DNA of 64,000 nt from CALEMW01 sp035447065 (GTDB lineage: Bacteria; Krumholzibacteriota; Krumholzibacteriia; LZORAL124-64-63), in assembly GCA_035447065.1 (NCBI GenBank), contig DAOTGJ010000005.1, positions 1 to 64,000 on the forward strand, written 5' to 3'. How positions within the stretch are numbered: the first letter of the stretch is position 1; each line of letters starts with the position of its first letter. The position numbers and the translations under genes are program-made. Of the stretch, positions 49,582 to 57,752 are shown piece by piece. The notes below the pieces were generated by a model. That model was not told the origin of the DNA. It ran no database searches and was given only the letters and a program-made list of their open reading frames with translations.

Positions 49582-50616
49582 CTAGTCCTTGGCGCTCTTC
49601 ATGATCACCGGCCGGTACTTCTCGAAGTCGTCCAGGATGCGGCCGGTGCCGTGCACCACGCAGAGCAGGGGATCGTCCATGAGGTTGATGGGCAGGTCCG
49701 TGTGCTCGCGCAGCAGCTCCGACAGCCCGCGCAGCATGGCGCCGCCGCCGGTCATCACGATGCCGCGGTCCTTGATGTCCGCCGCCAGCTCCGGCGGCGT
49801 CTGCTCCAGGGCGTGCTTCAGCGCGTCCACGATGGCCTGGATGGGCTCCTGCAGCGCCTCGCGGATCTCCAGGGTGGAGATCTTCTGCAGCTTGGGGATG
49901 CCCGTCACCTGGTCCAGGCCCTTGATCTCCATCTCCTCCTCCTGCTTCAGCTTGAAGGCGGAGCCGACGGTCTTCTTGATGTGCTCCGCGGTCTGGTCGC
50001 CGATGAGCAGGTTGTGGTTCTTCTTGATGTAGTTGACGATGGCCTCGTCCATCTCGTCGCCGCCCACGCGGATGGACGTGTCGCAGACGATGCCGTTGAG
50101 CGCGATCACCGCGATCTCCGTGGTGCCGCCGCCGATGTCGATGATCATGTTGCCCGAGGGCTGGTCCACCGGCAGCCCCACGCCGATGGCCGCCGCGATG
50201 GGCTCCGCCACCAGGAACACCTCGCGTGCGCCCGCGTGCTTGGCGCTGTCGCGCACGGCGCGCTTCTCCACCTCGGTGATGCCCGACGGCACGCAGATCA
50301 CGATGCGCGGCGCGATGAAGTGCCGCTTCTTCTGCGCCATGCGGATGAACTCGCGCAGCATGTACTCGGTGACCTCGAAGTCCGCGATCACCCCGTCCTT
50401 GAGCGGCCGGATGGCGTGGATGTTGTCGGGCGTCTTGCCCAGCATCGCCTTGGCCTCGCTGCCCACCGCGTAGACCTTGTTGGTGCTCTTGTCCAACGCC
50501 ACCACCGAGGGCTGGTTGAGCACGATGCCCTTGCCCTTGATGTAGACCAGCGTGTTGGCCGTGCCCAGGTCGATGGCGATGTCGTTGGTCAGCAGGTTCG
50601 AGAGTCGGGAGAACAT
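49582..50616 (-). CDS. mreB: rod-shape-determining actin homologue MreB
   Basis: 344 residues, actin-fold ATPase forming membrane filaments that direct lateral wall growth. Phosphate loops IDLGTANTLVY and IDIGGGTTEIAV, then TGGGAMLRGL, are intact. First gene of mreB-mreC-mreD-mrdA-rodA-lgt-aroE-comF. GGAAG lies nine bases before the ATG. Confidence 0.98.
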   Translation of the reverse strand: MFSRLSNLLTNDIAIDLGTANTLVYIKGKGIVLNQPSVVALDKSTNKVYAVGSEAKAMLGKTPDNIHAIRPLKDGVIADFEVTEYMLREFIRMAQKKRHFIAPRIVICVPSGITEVEKRAVRDSAKHAGAREVFLVAEPIAAAIGVGLPVDQPSGNMIIDIGGGTTEIAVIALNGIVCDTSIRVGGDEMDEAIVNYIKKNHNLLIGDQTAEHIKKTVGSAFKLKQEEEMEIKGLDQVTGIPKLQKISTLEIREALQEPIQAIVDALKHALEQTPPELAADIKDRGIVMTGGGAMLRGLSELLREHTDLPINLMDDPLLCVVHGTGRILDDFEKYRPVIMKSAKD

Positions 50617-50649
50617 GGTCGACTTCCTATCGTGCGCGTCCTTGCCGCG

Positions 50650-51342
50650 TCAGCTCCCGGGCCAGCCGTGTTCGCGGAAGCTCACGGTGCGCTCCGCTCC
50701 CACCACGAAATGATCCAGCAGCTCGATTCCCATCAGCCGTCCGCATTCGGCGAGGCGGGCGGTCAGTTCCACATCCTCCCGGCTCGGCTCCGCGCAGCCC
50801 GAGGGATGGTTGTGCGCCACGATGAGCGCGGCCGTGCCGAGCGTCACCGCCCGGCGGAACACCTCGCGCGGGTGCACGAGCGAGGCGTTGAGGCTGCCCA
50901 CGGACACCGTCTCCACCGAGCGCAGCCGGTGCCGCGTGTCCAGGTGCAGGGCCAGGAAGTGCTCGCGGTCGCAGCCGCGGAACTCCTCCACCAGAATGGG
51001 GATCACGTCCTCCGGTCCCTGGAGCACGCCGCCTGGCCGGGGCGGGTCCGCGCGCAGGCGCTGCGCCAGCTCCACCGCGGCGCTCAGCCGCCGCGTGCGC
51101 GCCGCGCCCAGCCCCGCCAGCGGCGGCAGCGAGCGCGGATCCAGCCGCGCCAGCCCGGGCAGGCCCCCGTGGCGGCGCAGCAGCTCCGCGGACAGGGCCA
51201 GGGCGCCGGGTCCGTCCCCGCCCAGGATCAGGGCGAGCAATTCGCCGTCGGCGAGGTCCTTGGCGCCGTGCCGTTGCAAACGGTGGTCCACGCTTTCGCG
51301 CACCATGGCCACGGCTTGCCGTATCTCTTTTGTTTTGAACAC
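50650..51342 (-). CDS. radC: RadC-family JAMM protein
   Basis: 230 residues: a helix-hairpin-helix region (LARLDPRSLPPLAGLGAARTRRL) and a JAMM/MPN+ domain with AHNHPSG...D as metal site and ALHLDTRHRL. The DNA-repair role once claimed for RadC is no longer accepted; function unknown. The GTG start has AGG five bases upstream and lies downstream of a clear promoter. mreB follows after 33 bases, so the two may be co-transcribed. Confidence 0.92.
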   Translation of the reverse strand: MFKTKEIRQAVAMVRESVDHRLQRHGAKDLADGELLALILGGDGPGALALSAELLRRHGGLPGLARLDPRSLPPLAGLGAARTRRLSAAVELAQRLRADPPRPGGVLQGPEDVIPILVEEFRGCDREHFLALHLDTRHRLRSVETVSVGSLNASLVHPREVFRRAVTLGTAALIVAHNHPSGCAEPSREDVELTARLAECGRLMGIELLDHFVVGAERTVSFREHGWPGS

Positions 51343-51368
51343 TCTAACCTGCCCCGGGAGGCCGACCC

Positions 51369-51397
51369 AAAGTAGCAGACGCCCGGGAGGCGGGCAA
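51369..51397 (-). promoter_or_regulatory. promoter of radC (and perhaps mreB)
   Basis: Minus strand: -35 TTGCCC, 17 bp, -10 TACTTT preceded by TGC (extended -10). Back to back with the aspartokinase promoter. Confidence 0.6.
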
Positions 51398-51418
51398 CCG
51401 TTTTTCACGCGTATTTCC

Positions 51419-51447
51419 TTGTAAGTCGCCGTTTGCGAGCCTATTCT
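51419..51447 (+). promoter_or_regulatory. promoter of the aspartokinase gene
   Basis: -35 TTGTAA, 17 bp, -10 TATTCT, the same -10 as ffh. Start near 51454; leader about 34 bases with GGAGG five bases before the GTG. Confidence 0.65.
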
Positions 51448-51487
51448 GACGCGCGGCGCAATCCCGAGGCCCCCATCGGAGGACACC

Positions 51488-52726
51488 GTGGCCGCTTCTT
51501 CTCCCCTGCCCATCCTGGTCCGCAAGTACGGCGGCTCGTCCCTGGCCACGGTGGACCGCATCCGCGCCGTGGCGGCGGACCTGGCCGCCAAGCACGCCGA
51601 GGGCCGTCCTCTGGTGGTGGTGGTCAGCGCCATGGGCCGCACCACCGACGAGCTGGACCACCTGGCCCACCAGGTGAGCCCCCACCCCGCCCGCCGCGAG
51701 CTGGACATGCTCCTGTCCGTGGGCGAGCGCATCACCATGAGCCTGCTCTGCATGGCCCTCACGGACCTGGACGTGCCCGCCCTCAGCCTCACCGGCAGCC
51801 AGTGCGGCCTGATCACCGACTCCAGCCACACCGACGCCCGCATCCTGGAGGTGCGTCCGGACCGCGTGCGCCAGGCCCTGGAGTCGGGCCGCGTGGTGGT
51901 GGTGGCCGGCTTCCAGGGCGTGAGCCGCGAGCGCGAGATCACCACCCTGGGGCGCGGCGGATCCGACGCCACGGCCGTGGCCCTGGCCGCCGCCCTGGGC
52001 GCCGAGCGCTGCGAGATCCTCAAGGACGTGGACGGCGTCTTCACCGCCGACCCTCACCGCGTGCGCGACGCCCTGCGCCACGCCGCCCTGAGCTACGAGG
52101 AGATGGAGGCCATCGCCGGCGCGGGCTGCGGCGTGGTGCACCACCGCGCCGTGAGCCACGCCCGCGAGCACGGCGTGCCGCTGTTCGTGGGCTCCAGCTT
52201 CCACGACGCCCCCGGCACCCTGGTCACCGCGCGCCCCTCCCGCCCCAAGGACCCGGCCGCGCCGGGACGCTGGCGGCCCCTGACCATCGTCGCCCACCAG
52301 GACACGGCCCTGCTGGAGGTGTCGGACCTGCCCACCGGCGCCGGCGCCCTGCCCACGGAGCTCACCGACGCCGTGGCCGCCTGCGCGCCCCTGGCCGAAT
52401 GGACCCGCCAGGACGGCCGCCGCCAGCGCTGGGGCGTGATCGGCAAGGCCCAGGACGTGAGCCGCCTGCGCGACCTGCTGCCGCCCGTGGGCGACACCGG
52501 CCGCATCCTCTTCCAGCGCGGCCTGGCCTGCCTGAGCCTGGCCGGCCCGCCCCCGCCCAGCTGGCTGGGCACCCGCGCCCGCCTGGACGCCCTGCTGCAG
52601 CGGCGCGGTCTGGACGACGTGCACGTGCTGGCCACCGGCGGCGCCCTCCACCTGCAGCTGCCGCCCGACGACGCCGACGCGCTGCTGCCCGCGCTGCACG
52701 ATCTGTTCCACGCCGACCAGGCCTGA
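51488..52726 (+). CDS. lysC: aspartate kinase
   Basis: First step of lysine, threonine and methionine synthesis; 412 aa. Kinase domain with RKYGGSSLATVDRI (KFGGTS-type), RRELDMLLSVGERIT, TTLGRGGSDATAVALAA and KDVDGVFTADP. The C-terminal 150 residues correspond to the ACT regulatory part but lack recognisable ACT blocks and are Pro/Ala-rich, so feedback control may differ. GTG start with a good GGAGG. Single gene followed by a hairpin. Confidence 0.92.
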   Translation: MAASSPLPILVRKYGGSSLATVDRIRAVAADLAAKHAEGRPLVVVVSAMGRTTDELDHLAHQVSPHPARRELDMLLSVGERITMSLLCMALTDLDVPALSLTGSQCGLITDSSHTDARILEVRPDRVRQALESGRVVVVAGFQGVSREREITTLGRGGSDATAVALAAALGAERCEILKDVDGVFTADPHRVRDALRHAALSYEEMEAIAGAGCGVVHHRAVSHAREHGVPLFVGSSFHDAPGTLVTARPSRPKDPAAPGRWRPLTIVAHQDTALLEVSDLPTGAGALPTELTDAVAACAPLAEWTRQDGRRQRWGVIGKAQDVSRLRDLLPPVGDTGRILFQRGLACLSLAGPPPPSWLGTRARLDALLQRRGLDDVHVLATGGALHLQLPPDDADALLPALHDLFHADQA

Positions 52727-52744
52727 TTCCCGCCCTGCACGACG

Positions 52745-52777
52745 ACGCCGCGCCATCCCCCGGGGACGGCGCGGCGT
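52745..52777. terminator. terminator-like hairpin after the aspartokinase gene
   Basis: ACGCCGCGCC / GGCGCGGCGT stem with an inner TCCCC/GGGGA stem. Lies between the convergent aspartokinase and barrel-like genes. Weak U-run. Confidence 0.6.
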
Positions 52778-52800
52778 TCGGTGTCAGCGTGCGGCGACGC

Positions 52801-53820
52801 TCAGAAGAAGCGGATCAGGTCCAGGCGCAGGCGCGTGTCGGCCGTGTCGCTGGGGAACAGCCCCGGCGCCGCCGACGATTCGCGCCGCGACCACGCCGCC
52901 ACCAGGTCCCAGTCTCCGGCGTGCAGGCTGCCGCCCAGACCCAGCCAGGTGCCGGGCGAGCGCGCTTCGCCCTCGCGCGGCCACTGCACGCGGGCGCCGG
53001 CGCGCCAGCTCCACCAGGCCGACGGGCGGAGCTCGGCGGCGAGGTGAGGGCCGCGGGAGCCGTCCTGCCAGAAGCGGAGGTCCGGGGCCAGAGGTTGCCC
53101 GTCGACGCCGTACCAACGGCGATCCTGCCCTTGTTCGCGCCAGCCCACCAGGATCTGCAGATCCGCATCCGGCCAGAAGAGCAAGCCCCCGGAGAGGCCC
53201 CAGCCCTCGAAGCTCCAATCGGGCCCCCCGCGTTCCTCGGCGACGGCCACGGCGGTCACCGCCTCGCTCAGCTGGAGGTGGATGCGCAGACGCAGGGTCG
53301 CGAACTGCTCCTGGTCACGGTCATCCTCGTAGGTCGCGGCGGCGGCCGTGAGATCGATGAGGGCCCGCGTCGGCGCCAGGCGCAAACCGAGATCGAAGCT
53401 GCGGCGCCGCCCGTCGCCGGGTTGCTCCCTCTCGAATGTGGTCTCGTGCCAGGCCACGCCCACGTTGAGCCCCTGGAACCGCCACGCTCCCTGCACCCCC
53501 TTGTCCGCACGCGCCGGCCCGGCATCGGCATGCCCGTACCAGAACCCGCGCACCACGCCCGCCTCGCCCAGTACCAGGCGAACGTCCGGCCCGCCGGCGC
53601 CTTCGCGCGGCCGATCCTCCTGCTCCCCCGTCGCCAGCCAGCCGCGCAGCGCCAGCGCGGGCGCATGGTCCGCCAACGCCGCGGGCCAGAGATGGTCGGC
53701 GTCGGCGTCGGCCAGCAGCAGGCCGTCGCCGGCCATCGCGTCCAGGCGGGCGCCGGCGTGGGAGGTCGCAGGGAGCAGTGGGACGAGGAGAAGGCAGAAC
53801 AGGAAGGCGCGCATCGTCAT
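52801..53820 (-). CDS. putative outer-membrane or periplasmic protein (barrel-like)
   Basis: 339 residues. Signal peptide MTMRAFLFCLLLVPLLPATSHA, then alternating strands with many Trp, Arg and Gly (WWSWRAGARVQWPREG, GLSGGLLFWPDADLQILVGW) ending LRLDLIRFF, a terminal aromatic as in outer-membrane barrels. No family recognised. Two ATGs are close (53820, 53814) and neither has a strong ribosome site. Last gene of the TolC-like operon, 32 bases after the GWxTD gene. Confidence 0.7.
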   Translation of the reverse strand: MTMRAFLFCLLLVPLLPATSHAGARLDAMAGDGLLLADADADHLWPAALADHAPALALRGWLATGEQEDRPREGAGGPDVRLVLGEAGVVRGFWYGHADAGPARADKGVQGAWRFQGLNVGVAWHETTFEREQPGDGRRRSFDLGLRLAPTRALIDLTAAAATYEDDRDQEQFATLRLRIHLQLSEAVTAVAVAEERGGPDWSFEGWGLSGGLLFWPDADLQILVGWREQGQDRRWYGVDGQPLAPDLRFWQDGSRGPHLAAELRPSAWWSWRAGARVQWPREGEARSPGTWLGLGGSLHAGDWDLVAAWSRRESSAAPGLFPSDTADTRLRLDLIRFF

Positions 53821-53852
53821 GACGGTCGTCGATCCGATCCCAGGGGATGGGT

Positions 53853-55115
53853 TCAGAGGGGCAGCCGCGCGTACTCGCGGTAGTCGCCCAGGCCGTAGGC
53901 GTCGTGGAAGATCACCTTGAAGCCCTCGCCGGGATAGTACCAGACCTCCCAGTCCCCGGCCACGGCGGGATCCATCACATGGTGGTCCACGGACACGGGC
54001 GGGCCGTAGCGCAGGAAGTAGCGGCCGCGGTCCGAGAGCGCGCCGCGGCCGAAGCGGCCGAAGCGGCGGTCCGCCTCCACGATGCGCTCCAGGTGCTCCG
54101 ATTCGCTCACCGCGCCCGGCGCCTGGGCCTCCCAGAACGCGCGCCAGGCGGCCGCGCGCTCGCCGCGGGGCAGGCGGGCCATGGCGTCCAGGTCCGCGCC
54201 CTGGCGGTTGCGGGGCTCGAGCCAGGCCACGTGGCGGCGCCAGGCCGCGTCGTCGGCGAAGGGCACGCCCAGGTTCACCAGCGGGTGGTCCGGCACCAGG
54301 GGCAGCACCACGCCGCGGTCGTCCTCCAGATGGACCGACAGGGTCTGCAGGCCGAAGGGCAGCGAAGCGCCGTCCACGGCCAGCGCGCGCGCGATGGGGC
54401 CGTCCGCGGCCTCGCGTCCCGGCAGGGGCATACGGCCCAGCTCGCGGGTGCCGCCCAGGCCGTCGTGCAGGGTGAAGACCAGGGCGCTGGGACGCACGTC
54501 GCGCAGGGCGCGGGCGGGGCGCGGCGTCAGGTCCACGGTCACGCGCAGGGAGTCCAGCAGGGCGTCCAGGCGCAGGCCCGCGTCGGCGTCGGCGGGCAGG
54601 TTCCAGGCGAAGCCGGCGAAGGCCCAGGGGATGCTGCGGCCGGCGCCCGGGCGGAAGACCAGCGTGCGCTCCCACCAGCGCGCGGTGCCGGGAGCCTCGG
54701 CGCGCACCACCAGCTCCACGGGGTCGTCGTCGGGCAGGTCCACGGGCACGTCCACGCGCAGGCGCTCGCCGGAGGTGGTGGCGGAGAAGTCGGAGGCCAC
54801 GGCGCGGGCCTCGCCCACCGCACCGGCCAGGGTGCGCCCGTCGCGGCGGGCGGACACGGTCACGCGCAGCCCGGCGGCCCAGCCGTCGCCGCTGCGGGTG
54901 AAGACCAGGCCGCGGTAGGGCACGGCCACGCTGGCGGTGGCGCCGGCGGCGCCGTCGTCGGCGAAGCGGGCGGCCACCTCCACCTGCAGGGGCTCGCGGC
55001 GGGGCTGCCCGCGGTCCAGGCCCGACGTGGCGCAGCCCGCCAGCGCCAGCGCCGTCAGCAGCGCCGCGAGGGCGCGCGCCTCAGACCGGCTGGGGGTTCG
55101 CGGCATCGCTCTCAA
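53853..55115 (-). CDS. GWxTD-domain lipoprotein
   Basis: 420 residues. Signal peptide with lipobox LAGC, so membrane-anchored. The last about 100 residues form the GWxTD domain: VEADRRFGRFGRGALSDRG, then RYFLRYGPP and an EVWYYPGEGFKVIFHD strand. GWxTD proteins are found widely in FCB-type bacteria; function unknown. The start is a TTG with AAGGA eight bases away, overlapping the ABC gene by 35 bases; the ATG at 55106 is an alternative. Confidence 0.82.
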   Translation of the reverse strand: MRAMPRTPSRSEARALAALLTALALAGCATSGLDRGQPRREPLQVEVAARFADDGAAGATASVAVPYRGLVFTRSGDGWAAGLRVTVSARRDGRTLAGAVGEARAVASDFSATTSGERLRVDVPVDLPDDDPVELVVRAEAPGTARWWERTLVFRPGAGRSIPWAFAGFAWNLPADADAGLRLDALLDSLRVTVDLTPRPARALRDVRPSALVFTLHDGLGGTRELGRMPLPGREAADGPIARALAVDGASLPFGLQTLSVHLEDDRGVVLPLVPDHPLVNLGVPFADDAAWRRHVAWLEPRNRQGADLDAMARLPRGERAAAWRAFWEAQAPGAVSESEHLERIVEADRRFGRFGRGALSDRGRYFLRYGPPVSVDHHVMDPAVAGDWEVWYYPGEGFKVIFHDAYGLGDYREYARLPL

Positions 55116-55785
55116 CGCGTCCGTCCTTGAGGCGGATGACCCGGCGCGCCAGGGCGGCGATGTCCTCCTCGTGGGTGACCACCACCAGCGTGTTGCCGGC
55201 GGCGTGCAGGTCGGCGAAGACGGCCATGATCTCCTCGCTGGTGACCGAGTCCAGGTTGCCCGTGGGCTCGTCGGCGAGGATCAGCGAGGGGCGGGTGACC
55301 AGGGCGCGGGCGATGGCCACGCGCTGGCGCTGGCCGCCGCTCATCTCGTTGGGCCGGTGGTCGGCGCGGTCGGTCAGGCCCACCTGCGCCAGGGCCGCGG
55401 CGGTGCGCTCGCGGCGCTCGCCGGCGCCCACGCCCCCGTAGACCAGGGGCAGCTCCACGTTCTGGGCGGCGGTGAGCCGGGGCAGCAGGTTGAAGGTCTG
55501 GAAGACGAAGCCGATCTCGCGGTTGCGGATGCCCGCCAGGGCGTCGTCGTCCAGGTCGGCCACGTCGGTGCCGTTCAGGGTGTAGGTGCCGCCGGTGGGG
55601 GTGTCCAGGCAGCCGATGAGGTTCATCAGCGTGGACTTGCCCGAGCCGCTCGCGCCCATGATGGCCGCGTACTCGCCCCGGGCGATGTCCAGGTCGATGC
55701 CGTCCACGGCGCGCACCGTCTCGGCGCCCACGCGGAAGTGGCGTTCCAGGCCGCGGATGCGGATCAGGGTCGCCGCGGCCGTCAT
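55081..55785 (-). CDS. ABC transporter ATPase of the LolD/MacB type
   Basis: 234 residues with Walker A GASGSGKST, signature MSGGQRQR, Walker B LILADEPTGNLD and the His in VVVTHEED. The TGNLD wording and short length are those of the LolD/MacB/FtsE group, which work with FtsX-like permeases on lipoproteins, antibiotics or division. No permease gene lies next to it; its neighbours are a TolC-like channel and a GWxTD lipoprotein. Confidence 0.92.
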   Translation of the reverse strand: MTAAATLIRIRGLERHFRVGAETVRAVDGIDLDIARGEYAAIMGASGSGKSTLMNLIGCLDTPTGGTYTLNGTDVADLDDDALAGIRNREIGFVFQTFNLLPRLTAAQNVELPLVYGGVGAGERRERTAAALAQVGLTDRADHRPNEMSGGQRQRVAIARALVTRPSLILADEPTGNLDSVTSEEIMAVFADLHAAGNTLVVVTHEEDIAALARRVIRLKDGRVESDAANPQPV

Positions 55786-55787
55786 CG

Positions 55788-57206
55788 TCAGCGCTCCAGC
55801 AGGGCGTCCAGGCTGCGGCCCACGGCGCGGTCCAGCTGCAGCGACGCCGCCACGTAGTCGGCCAGGGCGGACACCTCGTCGGCGCGCGCGGTGGCCAGGT
55901 TCACCTGGGCTGTGATGCGGTCCAGCATGGTGCCGGCGCCCACGCGGAAGCGCTCCTGCGCCAGGCGCAGCTCCTCCTCCGCGTTCACGATGGTCTCCTG
56001 GGCCAGCGACACGCGCTCCCGCGACTCCACCTGGGCGTTGTAGAGCTGCCGCACCTCCAGCTGCACGTCCAGCCGCGCCTGGTCCAGGTTGTACTCGGCG
56101 ATGCGCTGACGGGCCTTGGCCTGGCTGCGGCCGGTCCAGCTCTGCAGGCGGTCGAAGACGTTCCAGCTGACCTGGTAGCCGTAGCTCAGGTTGTCGCTCT
56201 TCTGGGCGCCGAAGCGGAAGGGCGACTCGTTCTCGTACTTGGAGTAGCGCGCGAAGAGGTCCAGGCTGGGCCAGAGGTTGCCGCCGGCGCTGGTCACGTC
56301 GCCCTCGCGGGCCTCCACCTGCAGCTCGCGGCTGCGCAGGTCCTCGCGGTTGGCCAGGGCCTCGTCGAAGAGGGTGCCCAGGGGCGCCACGTCCATGTCG
56401 CGGTCCATGAGGGTGCGGTCCACCTGGAAGCGCTGGGCCAGGGGCCGGTTCATGGCGTGGGCCAGCTCGGCGAAGCTCTGCTCCACCGTGTTGCGGGCGC
56501 GGATCACGTCCAGCTTGGTCTGCTCCACGCGCACCTTGGCCTGCAGCACGTCGCTCTTGGCGGCGCTGCCGATGCGGTGGTAGGTCTCCGAGCGCTCCAG
56601 CTCGCGCTCCGCCAGGTCCTGGGACTCCTGGGCCACCTCCAGCAGGCGCTCGTCGCGCACCAGCTTCAGGTAGGCCACCGTCACGTTCTGGATCACCAGC
56701 TGCCGCGTGTAGGCGCGGTCCGCCGTGGCGGAGTCCCGCGACTTCCTGGCGCTCTTCAGCCCGCCGAACTTGGCGAACCCGTCGAAGAGGTTCCAGTTCA
56801 TGCTGGCGCCGTAGTCGCTGTAGGTGCTGGAGGTCTTCTGGTCCATCACGCCGGCCGTGCCCGTGGGGATGGAGTACGGGATGAAGAGGCCGGGGGTGGT
56901 GGTCTGCAGCTGCACCTGCTGGTAGGTGGTCTGCGCCACGTCGAAGTCCGTGCGCTCGCTCTTGTTCCAGCTCTTGGAGATGCTGGCCGACGGCAGGAAG
57001 GCCCCCCAGGCCTGGGTCACGCCCTGCCCGGCGATGTGCTCGTTCTCCCGGCTGATGGCCAGCGAGGGGCTCCCCTCCAGGGCGATGCCGATGCACTCGG
57101 CGAGCCCGTACATGGGACCCTCGGCGGTCTCCGCGGCGAAAGCGACGCCGCTCCAGAGCAGCGCCGCGAGCAGGACGACGGCGGACGGACGGTGGGAACG
57201 CAGCAT
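55788..57206 (-). CDS. TolC-like outer-membrane channel protein
   Basis: 472 residues. Signal peptide ending in GVAFA-AE. Two long helical repeats of the outer-membrane efflux family (about 45-245 and 260-470), with strand-like PSASISKSWNKS and WPSLDLFARYSKYENES segments and the coiled QTKLDVIRARNTVEQSFAELAHAM. Forms a periplasm-spanning export duct in trimers. AAGGAG eight bases before the ATG. First gene of a four-gene operon. Confidence 0.92.
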   Translation of the reverse strand: MLRSHRPSAVVLLAALLWSGVAFAAETAEGPMYGLAECIGIALEGSPSLAISRENEHIAGQGVTQAWGAFLPSASISKSWNKSERTDFDVAQTTYQQVQLQTTTPGLFIPYSIPTGTAGVMDQKTSSTYSDYGASMNWNLFDGFAKFGGLKSARKSRDSATADRAYTRQLVIQNVTVAYLKLVRDERLLEVAQESQDLAERELERSETYHRIGSAAKSDVLQAKVRVEQTKLDVIRARNTVEQSFAELAHAMNRPLAQRFQVDRTLMDRDMDVAPLGTLFDEALANREDLRSRELQVEAREGDVTSAGGNLWPSLDLFARYSKYENESPFRFGAQKSDNLSYGYQVSWNVFDRLQSWTGRSQAKARQRIAEYNLDQARLDVQLEVRQLYNAQVESRERVSLAQETIVNAEEELRLAQERFRVGAGTMLDRITAQVNLATARADEVSALADYVAASLQLDRAVGRSLDALLER

Positions 57207-57243
57207 GATCCGGGCTCCTTCTGGTGATCGCTTGGGAGGAGAC

Positions 57244-57273
57244 ATCATAGGCCCGCCGACGCCGGACGGCCAA
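57244..57273 (-). promoter_or_regulatory. promoter of the TolC-like operon
   Basis: Minus strand: -35 TTGGCC, 18 bp, -10 TATGAT. Start near 57237, leader about 30 bases. Confidence 0.5.
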
Positions 57274-57373
57274 ACCCTTTCACGGCGGCGACCCACGAAC
57301 AACGCAGAACCCACCCGCCGGGTTGCATCCCTTCCTCGCCCCCCCATCCGTGCATACTCCCTGCTCCATCCCC

Positions 57374-57590
57374 CGGTCGGGCCATGGCCGCGCAGCGGCC
57401 GAGCCCCGCACCACCTCGTCCGTGCGCACTCAAAGTCGCACTCCGCGGCCGGGCCATGGCCGCGCAGCGGCCGAGCCCCCGCACCACCTCGCCCGTGCGC
57501 ACTCCGAGTCACACGCCCCAGCAGGGCCATGGCCGCAAAGCGGCCGAGCCCCTCCCCCGCACCACCGAGGCCGTGGACACTCCTAGGGTC
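57374..57590. repeat. tandem repeat of 72-73 bp with inner hairpins (three copies)
   Basis: Three copies beginning GGGCCATGGCC at 57379, 57451 and 57524. Each has the palindrome GGCCATGGCC and a hairpin GGCCGC-GCA-GCGGCC (the third copy degenerate, GGCCGC-AAA-GCGGCC), followed by GAGCCCC...CACCAC. Copies 1 and 2 are the most alike; the third is diverged after the hairpin. Non-coding by appearance. No CRISPR-like spacers. Confidence 0.85.
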
Positions 57591-57752
57591 GCGAAACCGG
57601 CATCAAGGTGAGTGGAAGGCCCCGGAGCGCTCCGCGGCCGAGGCGTGGGGCGGAGCCGTAGCCGTAGCTACGGTGACGTCACACAACGAAGGCCCCGGAG
57701 CGCTCCGGGGCCTTCCACGTGCCTTGAGGCCGGTTTCGCGGCCCTAGGAGTG
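57578..57752. repeat. 62-bp inverted repeat that duplicates the 3' end of tonB
   Basis: Arms at 57578-57639 and 57691-57752 match as reverse complements at 56 of 62 positions, with a 51-base spacer. The right arm contains the last codons and stop of tonB and its terminator hairpin; the left arm is an inverted copy. The spacer holds the palindrome CCGTAGCTACGG. The structure could form a large cruciform or RNA hairpin. Confidence 0.85.
57688..57715 (-). terminator. terminator of the exbB-exbD-exbD-tonB operon
   Basis: Perfect 14-bp palindromic stem GAAGGCCCCGGAGC / GCTCCGGGGCCTTC about 30 bases after the tonB stop, followed on the minus strand by GTTGTGTG. Confidence 0.65.

Noticed and set aside
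57374..57590. CRISPR-like array
   Set aside because: Only three units, the repeat fills most of each unit, there are no unique spacers, and no cas gene is near.
57245..57747. Several short open frames over the 72-bp repeats, with repeated GHGRAAAEP-like peptides
   Set aside because: They exist on both strands and in several frames simply because the DNA repeats; no ribosome site or family match.
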